Assembly: GCF_001895925.1 (NCBI RefSeq)
Contig: NZ_MPPI01000010.1
Location: 141,390-188,523, forward strand
Direction: 5' to 3'
From: Phormidesmis priestleyi ULC007
Lineage (GTDB): Bacteria > Cyanobacteriota > Cyanobacteriia > Leptolyngbyales > Leptolyngbyaceae
Length of the DNA stretch: 47,134 bases
This document shows, piece by piece, positions 26,254 through 34,358 of the stretch. The notes below the pieces were generated by a model. It did no database searches, was not told where the DNA came from, and worked only from the letters and a program-made list of their open reading frames with translations. Numbering within the stretch: position 1 is the stretch's first letter; each line of letters starts with the position of its first letter. The position numbers were made by a program, and so were the translations under genes.

Positions 26254-26847
26254 ATGGAAGAACGGGCTATCTACCAACTATCACATAAAAGTTCCTCGCT
26301 AAGGCAAGGGGAAATCTTGACAGGTGTAATTCAATACAAGCCTGTTGTTAGTGAGCTATTACAGAAAGAGCAAGAGTTATCTTTTGATGCTGTTCTTCAC
26401 CCTTACGCAATTGTAGTCACTCAAGATTGTGATCTTGATTGGGACTACAGAGCTAGGCAAACTGCAAGTAGTCAGCCATCGAAACTCTTAAACTCAGTCA
26501 TTTTGTGTGAAATTGCAACTGCAAGAGAAATCAGAGATACAGCAGATGATATGAATAGTGCAGCGTGGAAGCTAGTAGTCTCTCATCGTCATGAAAGGTT
26601 CTACTTCTTTGAGAAAATTCTTGCTGAATGTGAGATAGAGCAGGAAGGTTTGCCTGAACTCACTGCTGATTTCAAAAAAGTTTTCGGTATAGATGCGGCG
26701 ACTCTATACCGTCAAATTGAACTCGGTGTAGTTACACGAAGAACAGTTTTAGCTAGTCCTTACCTGGAACATTTTTCCAGGCGATACCATAGCTTTCATA
26801 GCAGAGTTGCCCTGCCCTTCCAGTATGAAAGTGAGCGCGAAGGGTAA
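26254..26847 (+). CDS. Hypothetical protein with TQDCDLDWD motif, third gene of the cassette
   Basis: 197 residues, no signal peptide or membrane segment. Features: RQGEILTGVIQYKPVV near the N-terminus, the striking ATVVTQDCDLDWDY-type stretch (around residue 60) with one Cys among acidic residues, and FSRRYHSFHSRVALPF near the end. From memory, a (S/T)QxCDL core recurs in uncharacterised proteins of accessory islands, but I cannot assign a family. It is probably co-transcribed with the two upstream genes. Possibly a metal- or nucleotide-binding protein; no function is claimed. Confidence 0.55.
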   Translation: MEERAIYQLSHKSSSLRQGEILTGVIQYKPVVSELLQKEQELSFDAVLHPYAIVVTQDCDLDWDYRARQTASSQPSKLLNSVILCEIATAREIRDTADDMNSAAWKLVVSHRHERFYFFEKILAECEIEQEGLPELTADFKKVFGIDAATLYRQIELGVVTRRTVLASPYLEHFSRRYHSFHSRVALPFQYESEREG

Positions 26848-27012
26848 AAGTACCTCTGTGCTACGCGGTAAAACGACTTGTTGGAGCCGACCCTTGAGAG
26901 GTTATCTGTTGAGATATTCTAAGTTATTTACGACGGGTGAGTTTGGTCGTTGGCTCGTCAACCCTGAAGGTTTAAACTAAGTTTAAACTAAGTTTTAGAT
27001 ACGATCGCCCCA

Positions 27013-27699
27013 CTACAACGCTTCAAGAACTTGCCCAGACACTTTAATTTGACTCGAACTGAATCCCGCTTCGTCCAGATTATCTAAAAAAGCCCGATCG
27101 TGATATCTACCATCCTGCGCGATCGCCTGCTGATAAGCCTGTTTAGCCAGCGATTGTTCTTTGTTGTTCCAGTATGCGATCGCCAGTGCCACCCAAGGAT
27201 GAGGATTATTCGGCTCTAGTTTCGCTGCCCATTTTGCAGACGCGATCGCCGAATCGTAGGCAGCTAATCGCCAAAACGCCAAACTGAGATTGTAGTGAGC
27301 GATCTCATTCTCTGGCGCAAGTAGGGTTGCCCAAGTGTGTACCATTACTGCGTCTGTCAAGCGATCGCTCACCAGATAGACGATTCCCAAGGCGTTAGAA
27401 GTCTCGACTTCAAAGGGGTTGAGTGAAATCGCCTGTTCTAGAGTTTCTGCCGCCAATCGGTCTTGCTTTGCTAAATGCAGCGTCCATCCTAAACTCACGC
27501 GACCTTTGGTATTGTTTGGCTCAAGCTCAACCGCTTTTTGAAATGCGGCGATCGCTTCCTCAAATCGCCCTTGATCTCGATATTGAATGCCGCGCTCACG
27601 ATATTGAACCGAGGTGAACGCCAGCAGAGGTTTGGCGTTTAGAAAACTGCTAGCCAACAGGATCACGATTAAGAAGTCTCGAATTTGAGGGACGCGCAT
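27013..27699 (-). CDS. Exported tetratricopeptide-repeat protein
   Basis: 228 residues. An N-terminal hydrophobic segment FLIVILLASSFLNAKPLLAF acts as a signal peptide or anchor. Four to five TPR units follow: QYRDQGRFEEAIAAFQKAVE, LEPNNTKGRVSLGWTLHLAK, then NPFEVETSNALGIVYLVSD, NEIAHYNLSLAFWRL and NPHPWVALAIAYWNNKEQSL. Probably a periplasmic interaction scaffold. It is divergent from the ABC exporter to its right with about 145 bases between. Confidence 0.85.
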   Translation of the reverse strand: MRVPQIRDFLIVILLASSFLNAKPLLAFTSVQYRERGIQYRDQGRFEEAIAAFQKAVELEPNNTKGRVSLGWTLHLAKQDRLAAETLEQAISLNPFEVETSNALGIVYLVSDRLTDAVMVHTWATLLAPENEIAHYNLSLAFWRLAAYDSAIASAKWAAKLEPNNPHPWVALAIAYWNNKEQSLAKQAYQQAIAQDGRYHDRAFLDNLDEAGFSSSQIKVSGQVLEAL

Positions 27700-27844
27700 G
27701 GACTTTGCTTGAGCAACGACATCAAGATTTTACAACCTGGGTCGTTAACCAGCGTTGAGCATCTGATCGCTGCACTAGAAAGCATCTTTTCTGGCATGAT
27801 CACAATTATCCTTAGAGAAACAAACGCCCGATCGAGGAGAATAT

Positions 27845-29638
27845 ATGCGAGGTTCTATTGCCGCACCTACCGAAAAAGCACATCGACCGCGCTCAACGCT
27901 GAAACGCTTTTTGCAATATTTGGAACCCTATCGCAAAGAGATTCCGATCGCTCTGGGGCTAGTCTCGATCGGGGCAGCCACCCAAGCGATCGGGCCCTTT
28001 TTAATCGGTTGGTCGATCGACCATTTAATCATTCAAGGCAACCTGAGCGGACTTCTGCAAATGCTGGGCGTTTTGGCACTGATCTACCTGCTGGGCGTAC
28101 AGGCAATTCGAGGTCAGATTTTGCGCGTTGGTTGGATTATGCAGCGATTGCTGGCTCAACTGCGGCAAGATATCTTTGTCAAAATTCAAAGTTTGCCATT
28201 GAGCTTCTTCGATCAGAGTGAAGCCGGAGATTTGATGAGCCGTTTGCTCAATGATGTCAGTACCGTTAATCAAGCATTTGGGCAAACGATCGCTCAGATG
28301 TTAGGTAACTTGTTTAGCATAGTTGGTATTGTCATTGCAATGTTGTTTATTAATCTGCAATTGGGACTGTTAAGCAATTTAGTTGTTCCGTTGATGATTT
28401 TTACAACTGGACTATTTGCACGATGGGCGAGAAAGCGATTTCGAGTGACGCGACAAACGATCGGAGATTTGTCTACTAAGCTAGAAGAAGATATTGGCAG
28501 TGTCCGAGAGGCTCAGGCATTTAATCGCGTTTCTCTCAACATTGAAGAATTTGAACATCTCAACGCTGCCAATCGCGATGCAAATATTCAAGCAGTTGCA
28601 ATCACCGCAGCATTTCTACCTTCGATCGATTTTCTAAACACGCTAGCAACTGCGGGTGTGTTAGCTTATGGAGGCTATCTTGCCGTTACCGGAGCCGCTA
28701 CAGTCGGGGTTGTGACAGCATTTTTGCTCTACGTCCAGCAGTTTTTTCGACCCATTCAGATTCTGAGCCAGTTCTATACCCAAGCACAGTCTGCGTTTGC
28801 CGGGTTAGAGCGGATTTTCTTACTCCTCGATGAGCCATCGCAACTTCAAGACGCGATCGACGCGATCGAGATGCCACCGATGCGGGGAGAAGTCACCTTT
28901 GAGTCTGTAACCTTTGGATACACAGCTAATCAGCGCGTCTTAAATAGCGTTTCTCTTCACGCAAAGCCAGGGCAGATGATCGCTCTCGTCGGGCCCACCG
29001 GAGCCGGAAAAAGCACGATCATTAACCTGATTTTGCGCTTTTATGATGTGACTGGCGGAGCCGTTAAAATTGATGGGATAGACATCCGCAAGGTGACTCA
29101 AGCCAGTTTGCGCCGTCAGATTGGCATCGTTTTGCAAGACACCGTTTTATTTAGTGGCAGTGTTGCCGAAAACATTGCGTTTGGCAATCCTCAAGCCACT
29201 CATGTTGAAATTGAAGCAGCGGCTCAGGTGGCAAACGTCCACGAGTTTATTACCACCCTTCCTCAAGGTTATGCAACGCTTTTGGGTGAACGAGGCGCGA
29301 CTCTCAGCCAGGGTCAGCGGCAACTGATTAGCATCGCGCGCGCCGTGTTGATTAATCCCCGGATTCTGATTCTTGACGAAGCGACCAGCAGCATTGACAC
29401 GCGCACAGAAGCCTTAGTGCAATCTGCGATCGCTCGACTCCTAAAAGGGCGCACCAGTTTTGTGATTGCTCACCGTCTCAGCACGGTGACTCAAGCCGAT
29501 CAGGTGTTGGTGATTCAGCAAGGCGCGATCGTAGAACATGGCACTCACGCTGAACTCATTGCCCAACAAGGAGTCTACGCGAATCTCTATGCGCTTCAGT
29601 TGGGGCAGCGATCGGATGCCGCCGCAATTACTTCTTAA
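27845..29638 (+). CDS. ABC exporter with canonical ATP site
   Basis: 597 residues: six membrane helices (about 25-320) and a nucleotide-binding domain with Walker A GPTGAGKST, signature LSQGQRQLISIARAVL, Walker B ILILDEATSSID with the catalytic Glu, and the switch His in AHRLSTV. A GAGGAG ribosome site precedes the ATG. The LSQGQRQL signature and DEATSSID are typical of the consensus subunits of heterodimeric exporters (TM288, BmrD, YheH types). The exporter at 14355-16151 has the complementary degenerate site, so they may work as a pair. An ester cyclase and a broken reductase follow on the same strand. Confidence 0.9.
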   Translation: MRGSIAAPTEKAHRPRSTLKRFLQYLEPYRKEIPIALGLVSIGAATQAIGPFLIGWSIDHLIIQGNLSGLLQMLGVLALIYLLGVQAIRGQILRVGWIMQRLLAQLRQDIFVKIQSLPLSFFDQSEAGDLMSRLLNDVSTVNQAFGQTIAQMLGNLFSIVGIVIAMLFINLQLGLLSNLVVPLMIFTTGLFARWARKRFRVTRQTIGDLSTKLEEDIGSVREAQAFNRVSLNIEEFEHLNAANRDANIQAVAITAAFLPSIDFLNTLATAGVLAYGGYLAVTGAATVGVVTAFLLYVQQFFRPIQILSQFYTQAQSAFAGLERIFLLLDEPSQLQDAIDAIEMPPMRGEVTFESVTFGYTANQRVLNSVSLHAKPGQMIALVGPTGAGKSTIINLILRFYDVTGGAVKIDGIDIRKVTQASLRRQIGIVLQDTVLFSGSVAENIAFGNPQATHVEIEAAAQVANVHEFITTLPQGYATLLGERGATLSQGQRQLISIARAVLINPRILILDEATSSIDTRTEALVQSAIARLLKGRTSFVIAHRLSTVTQADQVLVIQQGAIVEHGTHAELIAQQGVYANLYALQLGQRSDAAAITS

Positions 29639-29703
29639 GAAGGATGAACATCGATGCCAATCTCAATAGCATTCGCTTTGGCAAGCATTCCAGGAAATTA
29701 ACC

Positions 29704-30120
29704 ATGTCAACCGAAGCAGAAAATAAAGCCGTCGTGCGCCGATTTTATGAAGAAGTGTTTAATCAAAAACGTGAAGAAGTCATTGACGAAATAGTGTCTC
29801 CTGATTATGTAGATTATGGTCACAATCCGCCAGGGCGAGGACGCGAAGGGGCAAAGCAAGACTTTCGGGGGGCGGGTGCCGTGTTTAGCGATACTCACTT
29901 TACGATCGACGATCTGATTGCCACTGGCGATCAAGTGATTGCCCGATGGACAGGAACCCTGACCCACACGGGCGAGTTTGCGGGCGTTCCGGCAACAAAC
30001 AAGTCACTCAAGCTAGAGGGCATCAGCATTTATCGCGTTGCCAATGGGCAGATTTTAGAAACTCGCAATGGGGTGAACTGGATGCCATTGCTGCAAGGAT
30101 TAGGAGCGATCGCAGGCTAG
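29704..30120 (+). CDS. SnoaL-like ester cyclase
   Basis: 138 residues from MSTEAENKAVVRRFYEEVFN. An AGGAAA ribosome site favours this ATG over one 60 bases upstream. The NTF2/SnoaL fold is seen in FYEEVFNQ...VSPDYVDYGHNPPGRG, then FTIDDLIATGDQVIARWTGTLTHTGEFAGVPATNKSLKLEGISIYRV. SnoaL-like ester cyclases include polyketide cyclases and many proteins of unknown substrate. It follows the exporter by 66 bases. Confidence 0.85.
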   Translation: MSTEAENKAVVRRFYEEVFNQKREEVIDEIVSPDYVDYGHNPPGRGREGAKQDFRGAGAVFSDTHFTIDDLIATGDQVIARWTGTLTHTGEFAGVPATNKSLKLEGISIYRVANGQILETRNGVNWMPLLQGLGAIAG

Positions 30121-30190
30121 AAGATTGGGGGCGATCGTTAGGCAACCGTTTTTGAATCCACTCCATTCTTCTCAGGAGGTCACGCGCCGC

Positions 30191-30681
30191 ATGGAGACCG
30201 CAGATTTAATGGTGATCGGCAGTGGTCAGGGCGGCACTCCGCTTGCCAGCGATTATGCAACCGCAGAGCGTAAGGTCGTGATCTTTGAGCGTGATGTTTT
30301 GGGCGGAAGCTGCATCAACTATGGCTGCACGCCCTCTAAGGCATTTTTGGCGGCGGCTCATGCAGCAGGCCGAGCGCGACAGGCAGAGAAGCTAGGAATT
30401 CAGGCTGAAATTAGTGTGGATTTTTTGACCGTGATGCAGCGAGTTCGCGGCATTCGAGACAGCTTTCATCAAGGCGTTAAAACTCGTTTAGAGTCGGCGG
30501 GTGTGACGATCGTCGGTGCCGAGGCATCGTTTACCGCTCTACGAACGCTCAGGGGTGGTGATCGAGAGGTGCAAGCCCGATCGTGGTCATCAACACAGGC
30601 ACGTCTGCGCTCATTCCTGATATTCCCAAGATTTACTTAATCCGTAATTTCCCTTACACTAATGGTCAGGGTTCCTGTTGA
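30191..30681 (+). pseudogene. Pyridine nucleotide-disulfide oxidoreductase, N-terminal remnant
   Basis: The start METADLMVIGSGQGGTPLAS and the redox-active motif GGSCINYGCTPSKAFLAAAH identify the FAD-binding N-terminus of a mercuric-reductase/dihydrolipoamide-dehydrogenase-type flavoprotein. After REVQA the frame is lost: deleting one C from a run (restoring GCC CCG) gives VQAPIVVINTGTSALIPDIP, as expected for the family. The intact family then continues for about 300 further residues, but here only about 14 unrelated codons follow. So a one-base deletion and loss of the NAD and interface domains make it non-functional. A ribosome site AGGAGG precedes the ATG. Confidence 0.85.
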
Positions 30682-30755
30682 GTTGCTTTTTAGACACATT
30701 TTGATATCAGTAGTCTCTGGGTGCAAACCCTTCTTCCTACAGAATCATTCACGCC

Positions 30756-32345
30756 ATGCGGATTCTCTTAGTCGAAGACGATCAGCTTATTGCAATTCCC
30801 CTTGCCAAAGCTTTAAGCAGCCAACACTATGTGGTAGATCTCGCCAGTGATGGTTTGAGGGGTTGGGAACTCGCAGAATCGTTTAGCTATGACTTGATTT
30901 TGCTCGATGTGCTGCTTCCACAATTAGACGGCATTAGTTTTTGTCAGCGCTTACGATCGCAGGGCAACCAAACGCTAATTTTGTTATTGACCGCTCAAGA
31001 CAGCAGCACCCACAAGATCAAAGGGTTAGACGCGGGGGCAGATGACTATGTGGCTAAACCGTTTGATTTGCCGGAGCTATTAGCCCGCATTCGAGCGCTG
31101 TTGCGCCGAGGCGGATCTGTGTTGCCACCTTTGTTAACCTGGGGAAATCTTCATCTCAACCCCAGCACTTGCGAAGTCACCTGTGAAACTCAACCGCTTC
31201 GCTTAACGCCAAAAGAATACAGCCTGCTCGAATTGCTGCTCCGAAACCCTCAACGCATCTATAGTTTGAGTGCCTTAATCGATCATCTCTGGTCGCTAGA
31301 AACGCCTCCTGTTGAAGAAACGATTCGCTCTCATGTCAAGGGGTTGCGGCATAAAATTAAACTAGCTGGGGTGAAAGGCGACCCGATCGAGACCGTTTAT
31401 GGCATCGGTTATCGTCTCCGAAAAGCCGAAGAACTAATTCTGCCAGACCTTAAATCGTTCGATTCACAGACTTTTGCGGCTCAAATTGAGGCAAGTGTCG
31501 ATGAGATTTGGCGAGACATTCGAGACCAACTCAGCCAGCGGGCCACTGTGATCGAGCAAGCTAGCCTTGCCCTGCAAACCAACCAACTAAGCCAAGCGTT
31601 ACGATCGCTCGCCGAGCAAAATGCTCATAAGCTCTCTGGTTCACTCGGTATGTTTGGCTCAGGTGAAGGCTCTCGGTTGGCGCAAAAAATTGAAGGTCTG
31701 CTTGAGTTAGGGGTGCAGTCTGATCAGATTCAACCGTTTTGCCAACTGGTGGAGGCGCTCAGACAAGAACTGCACGTTCTGGACACAAAGCAGCCCCCTG
31801 CACTATTAGCCGATGACGCTGAGGATGACTCTCAGGAGCATTCGTTTTCTTCAGAAGATTCAGACCATACCGCTACTCTCAAAGCTGATAAACAGACAGC
31901 GCTCCGTGCTCAGTCACTTCAAGATCTGGAGCGCGCTCTAGAGTTTGCCAAACGAGAGGCGCGATCGTTTTGCCTGGCCATTCTGAAGCTAGATCACCCT
32001 CAGCAGAAGGTTCAGGTCAGGAGCCAAATTATTAATCAGTGTGAAGCACTTCTACGCGCTCATTTTCGGGCAGACGATGTGATTAGCTATTGGGGCGATC
32101 AAACCTTTGCGATCGGCATGGGAAACACTCCGCGCTGTGTCGCGACCAAACGACTGAGCGATGTGTTAAAAGTTCTCCTTGAGCAAGTCGTATCTGAGGG
32201 TGCTTACTCGATTGATGTATCGTTTAGTGTAGGTTTTGCTGAATACCCCCCAGAGGGTGCTGACCTGCAAGCCTTGTATCGATCGGCAACCAATAATTTT
32301 AAGCAGACAGAGGCGGCAAGTGGCGATCGAGTCTTGCTCACTTGA
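30756..32345 (+). CDS. Response regulator: REC, OmpR-type winged helix, HPt and degenerate GGDEF
   Basis: 529 residues, four parts. REC (1-118) has the phospho-acceptor D51 in LILLDVLLPQLDG, acidic E7/D8/D9, and K101. An OmpR-type DNA-binding domain (about 125-225) has LRLTPKEYSLLELLL, RSHVKGLRHKIK and ETVYGIGYRL. An HPt-like helical bundle (about 240-345) carries NAHKLSGSLGMFG with H291. A GGDEF-like fold (about 395-529) has DDVISYWGDQTFAIG, where the catalytic GGDEF loop is WGDQT, so no cyclase activity is expected. The stop codon lies at the edge of a MITE-like element. Likely a transcription factor in a phosphorelay; no partner kinase is in the window. Confidence 0.9.
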   Translation: MRILLVEDDQLIAIPLAKALSSQHYVVDLASDGLRGWELAESFSYDLILLDVLLPQLDGISFCQRLRSQGNQTLILLLTAQDSSTHKIKGLDAGADDYVAKPFDLPELLARIRALLRRGGSVLPPLLTWGNLHLNPSTCEVTCETQPLRLTPKEYSLLELLLRNPQRIYSLSALIDHLWSLETPPVEETIRSHVKGLRHKIKLAGVKGDPIETVYGIGYRLRKAEELILPDLKSFDSQTFAAQIEASVDEIWRDIRDQLSQRATVIEQASLALQTNQLSQALRSLAEQNAHKLSGSLGMFGSGEGSRLAQKIEGLLELGVQSDQIQPFCQLVEALRQELHVLDTKQPPALLADDAEDDSQEHSFSSEDSDHTATLKADKQTALRAQSLQDLERALEFAKREARSFCLAILKLDHPQQKVQVRSQIINQCEALLRAHFRADDVISYWGDQTFAIGMGNTPRCVATKRLSDVLKVLLEQVVSEGAYSIDVSFSVGFAEYPPEGADLQALYRSATNNFKQTEAASGDRVLLT

Positions 32346-32520
32346 CGTGAGTTCGACGAGTTTTTTCACTTCGTTCTCAGCGGCTTCTGCCCCCTAAATT
32401 CCCCAAATTGGGGGACTTCAAGCCAAGATTTCCGGTTTAAAATCCCCCAAAATTGGGGGATTTAGGTAGCTCTCCCGAATTCATAATCGGAGTGAATCAC
32501 TTCTATCGAACTCACGTTAA
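32342..32520 (+). mobile_element. MITE-like element with terminal inverted repeats
   Basis: The ends TTGACGTGAGTTCGA (32342-32356) and TCGAACTCACGTTAA (32506-32520) are inverted repeats identical at 14 of 15 positions. Inside are two palindromes, CCCCAAATTGGGG (around 32401-32413) and AAATCCCCC...GGGGGATTT (32440-32463), typical of cyanobacterial small repeats. There is no coding capacity. ACTTGAC occurs at both ends (32340-32346, 32520-32526) and may be a target duplication or part of the ends. The TGA stop of the response regulator overlaps the left end. The remaining 260 bases up to the next gene show no recognisable feature. Confidence 0.65.
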
Positions 32521-32805
32521 CTTGACAGGCAAGAATCTATATCTTGGGATAGGTACAGTTTTTGCCTAGACTACATCCGTAATTTGCGTCACTCCACAAG
32601 TTCTGCATATTTTTCTACTAAGTTGAGACGTGAGTTATATTCGCTACTTGATTGGTGATGTCTTTAGTGCCTGAGTTGATCGATTCTGATCAGTCATGCT
32701 CGATCGCCATTTTCAAGTCAAAACAACTAGATTAAACGCTCCTTTTGGGTTCCTGTTGATTAACGCTCCCTCCGTGCAAGCAAGTTAGTGGATAAGCCCC
32801 CGATT

Positions 32806-33654
32806 ATGGTTAACTCTCAATCTGCAACAATCCGATATTGTGTTGAGCATTTGCAAGCCGTCTGTCATCAAATTTATGAGGGCTGTCAGTCAGACTATCT
32901 CGATTTAATTGGTCAGACTGCGACCCTAGCGCTCAACGCGATCGCACTCAGTGATATGCCCTATCACAATCTTGAACACACGATTTTGGTGACTACCACT
33001 GGGCAAGAGATGTTGCGCGGAAAGTATCTGCTTGAAGGAAACATTTCGTGCCAAGACTGGGTGCAGGTGATTTTGGCGTTGGTGTGCCATGACTTGGGCT
33101 ATGTCAGAGGGGTTTGTCAACACGATCGCATTAGTGATCAGGGCTGTTGCTATGCGACTGGCATTGGCAGCCAGACGGCTTATCTACCACTCAACGCAAC
33201 TGATGCGGGTCTTGCACCCTATCACGTCGATCGTGGCAAGCAATTTATCGAAGAACATTTGAGTGGTCATCCGCTCATTGACGTTGAGGCTATCAAGCTG
33301 AATATTGAGTTAACCCGGTTTCCGTTTCCTGACGAGCCGCTTTATCAAGACACCTCAAATTTTCCGGGTTTAGTGCGAGCGGCTGATTTGATTGGGCAGT
33401 TGAGTGATCCGTGTTATCTAGAGAAATTGCCTGACCTGTTTTGTGAGTTTGAAGAAATCGGCACCAATCAGATGTTGGGTTATCGGCATCCTAGAGATTT
33501 GCGATCGAGCTATCCTAGTTTTTATCGCAATGTGGTCTATCCTTATATTCGAGAAGGTATTTACTATCTCAAACTGACCCGACAGGGACGGAAAACGCTG
33601 GCTCATCTCTACGAAAATGTGGCAGTTGTGGAGAACGAATTGGTAGCGGTGTAG
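32806..33654 (+). CDS. HD-domain metal-dependent phosphohydrolase-like protein
   Basis: About 282 residues. The HD signature residues are the His in MPYHNLEHT (metal ligand and helix cap) and the HD dyad in LVCHDLGYVRGVCQ. Other conserved features are TAYLPLNATDAGLAPYHVD and FPGLVRAADLIGQLSDP with the late Asp. HD proteins of this size hydrolyse nucleotides or cyclic nucleotides or act in signalling; no substrate can be read. An alternative GTG start six codons upstream is possible. No ribosome site is convincing. It is followed by the AlkA-like gene after 16 bases. Confidence 0.7.
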   Translation: MVNSQSATIRYCVEHLQAVCHQIYEGCQSDYLDLIGQTATLALNAIALSDMPYHNLEHTILVTTTGQEMLRGKYLLEGNISCQDWVQVILALVCHDLGYVRGVCQHDRISDQGCCYATGIGSQTAYLPLNATDAGLAPYHVDRGKQFIEEHLSGHPLIDVEAIKLNIELTRFPFPDEPLYQDTSNFPGLVRAADLIGQLSDPCYLEKLPDLFCEFEEIGTNQMLGYRHPRDLRSSYPSFYRNVVYPYIREGIYYLKLTRQGRKTLAHLYENVAVVENELVAV

Positions 33655-33670
33655 CCTCTCAGTTTTGCTC

Positions 33671-34324
33671 ATGAAGTTAGACTATTCGATCGCGGTTTCT
33701 AAGCTCAAAGACGCTGATCCAATTCTGGCGGCCGTGATCGATCGCGTGGGTGATTGCACGTTAGATCAAACGCAGCAACCCGGAGATTTGTTGTATTCGT
33801 TGTCGCGATCGATCATTTCTCAGCAGCTTTCAACCAAGGCAGCAAGCGCCATTCATCGCCGCTTTCTAGCGCTTTATTCAGGGTTGCCTACGGCTCAGGC
33901 GATTTTAGACACACCGGATCAAGACCTGCGCGGAGTCGGGCTTTCACGCTCTAAAGTCCTTTATATGCGCGATCTATCAGAGAACGTTCTCAACGGATTG
34001 CCTACTTTAGCGCAATTAGAGACGATCGACGATGAAGCCATCATTCAAACCTTGACTCAGGTCAAAGGCATTGGACGCTGGACGGTGCAAATGATGCTGA
34101 TCTTTCGGCTACGTCGCTGGGATGTTTTGCCCGTTGATGATTTAGGCATTCGTTCGAGCATTCGTCGCGCTTATCAGTTGGCAGATCTGCCTGATAAAAA
34201 AGCGATCGAGCGATTGGGAACAGTTTGGCAACCCTATCGCACGATCGCATCGTGGTATCTCTGGCGCAGCTTAGATTGCCAAAACCTCGGAGGTTTAAGC
34301 CACTCTGTCGGTCACGATGCTTGA
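33671..34324 (+). CDS. DNA-3-methyladenine glycosylase II-like (HhH-GPD) protein
   Basis: 217 residues. The helix-hairpin-helix is LTQVKGIGRWTVQMMLIF (about 130-147), and the catalytic Asp lies in LPVDDLGIRSSIRRAY (around residue 155). SLSRSIISQQLSTKAASAI is the family's N-terminal block. The enzyme removes alkylated purines from DNA in base excision repair. I chose ATG (MKLDYSIAV) over a TTG two codons upstream. The last residues, NLGGLSHSVGHDA, are encoded by a dispersed palindrome, so the C-terminus was altered by a repeat. Confidence 0.88.
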   Translation: MKLDYSIAVSKLKDADPILAAVIDRVGDCTLDQTQQPGDLLYSLSRSIISQQLSTKAASAIHRRFLALYSGLPTAQAILDTPDQDLRGVGLSRSKVLYMRDLSENVLNGLPTLAQLETIDDEAIIQTLTQVKGIGRWTVQMMLIFRLRRWDVLPVDDLGIRSSIRRAYQLADLPDKKAIERLGTVWQPYRTIASWYLWRSLDCQNLGGLSHSVGHDA

Positions 34325-34349
34325 TTCTTGGTTAAAACCTCCGAGGTTT
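34282..34349. repeat. Paired palindromes AAACCTCGGAGGTTT, likely bidirectional terminator
   Basis: AAACCTCGGAGGTTT (34282-34296) lies within the glycosylase gene, and its reverse complement AAACCTCCGAGGTTT (34335-34349) lies past the stop. Each can fold alone, or the two can pair into a longer stem across 38 bases. They sit between convergent genes (glycosylase and cydB), so they may end transcription from both sides. Confidence 0.6.
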
Positions 34350-34358
34350 GCGTAAGTC

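Noticed and set aside
27685-28221. 178-codon frame overlapping the start of the third ABC exporter
   Set aside because: Arg/Ser-rich out-of-frame translation of the exporter's well conserved N-terminus.
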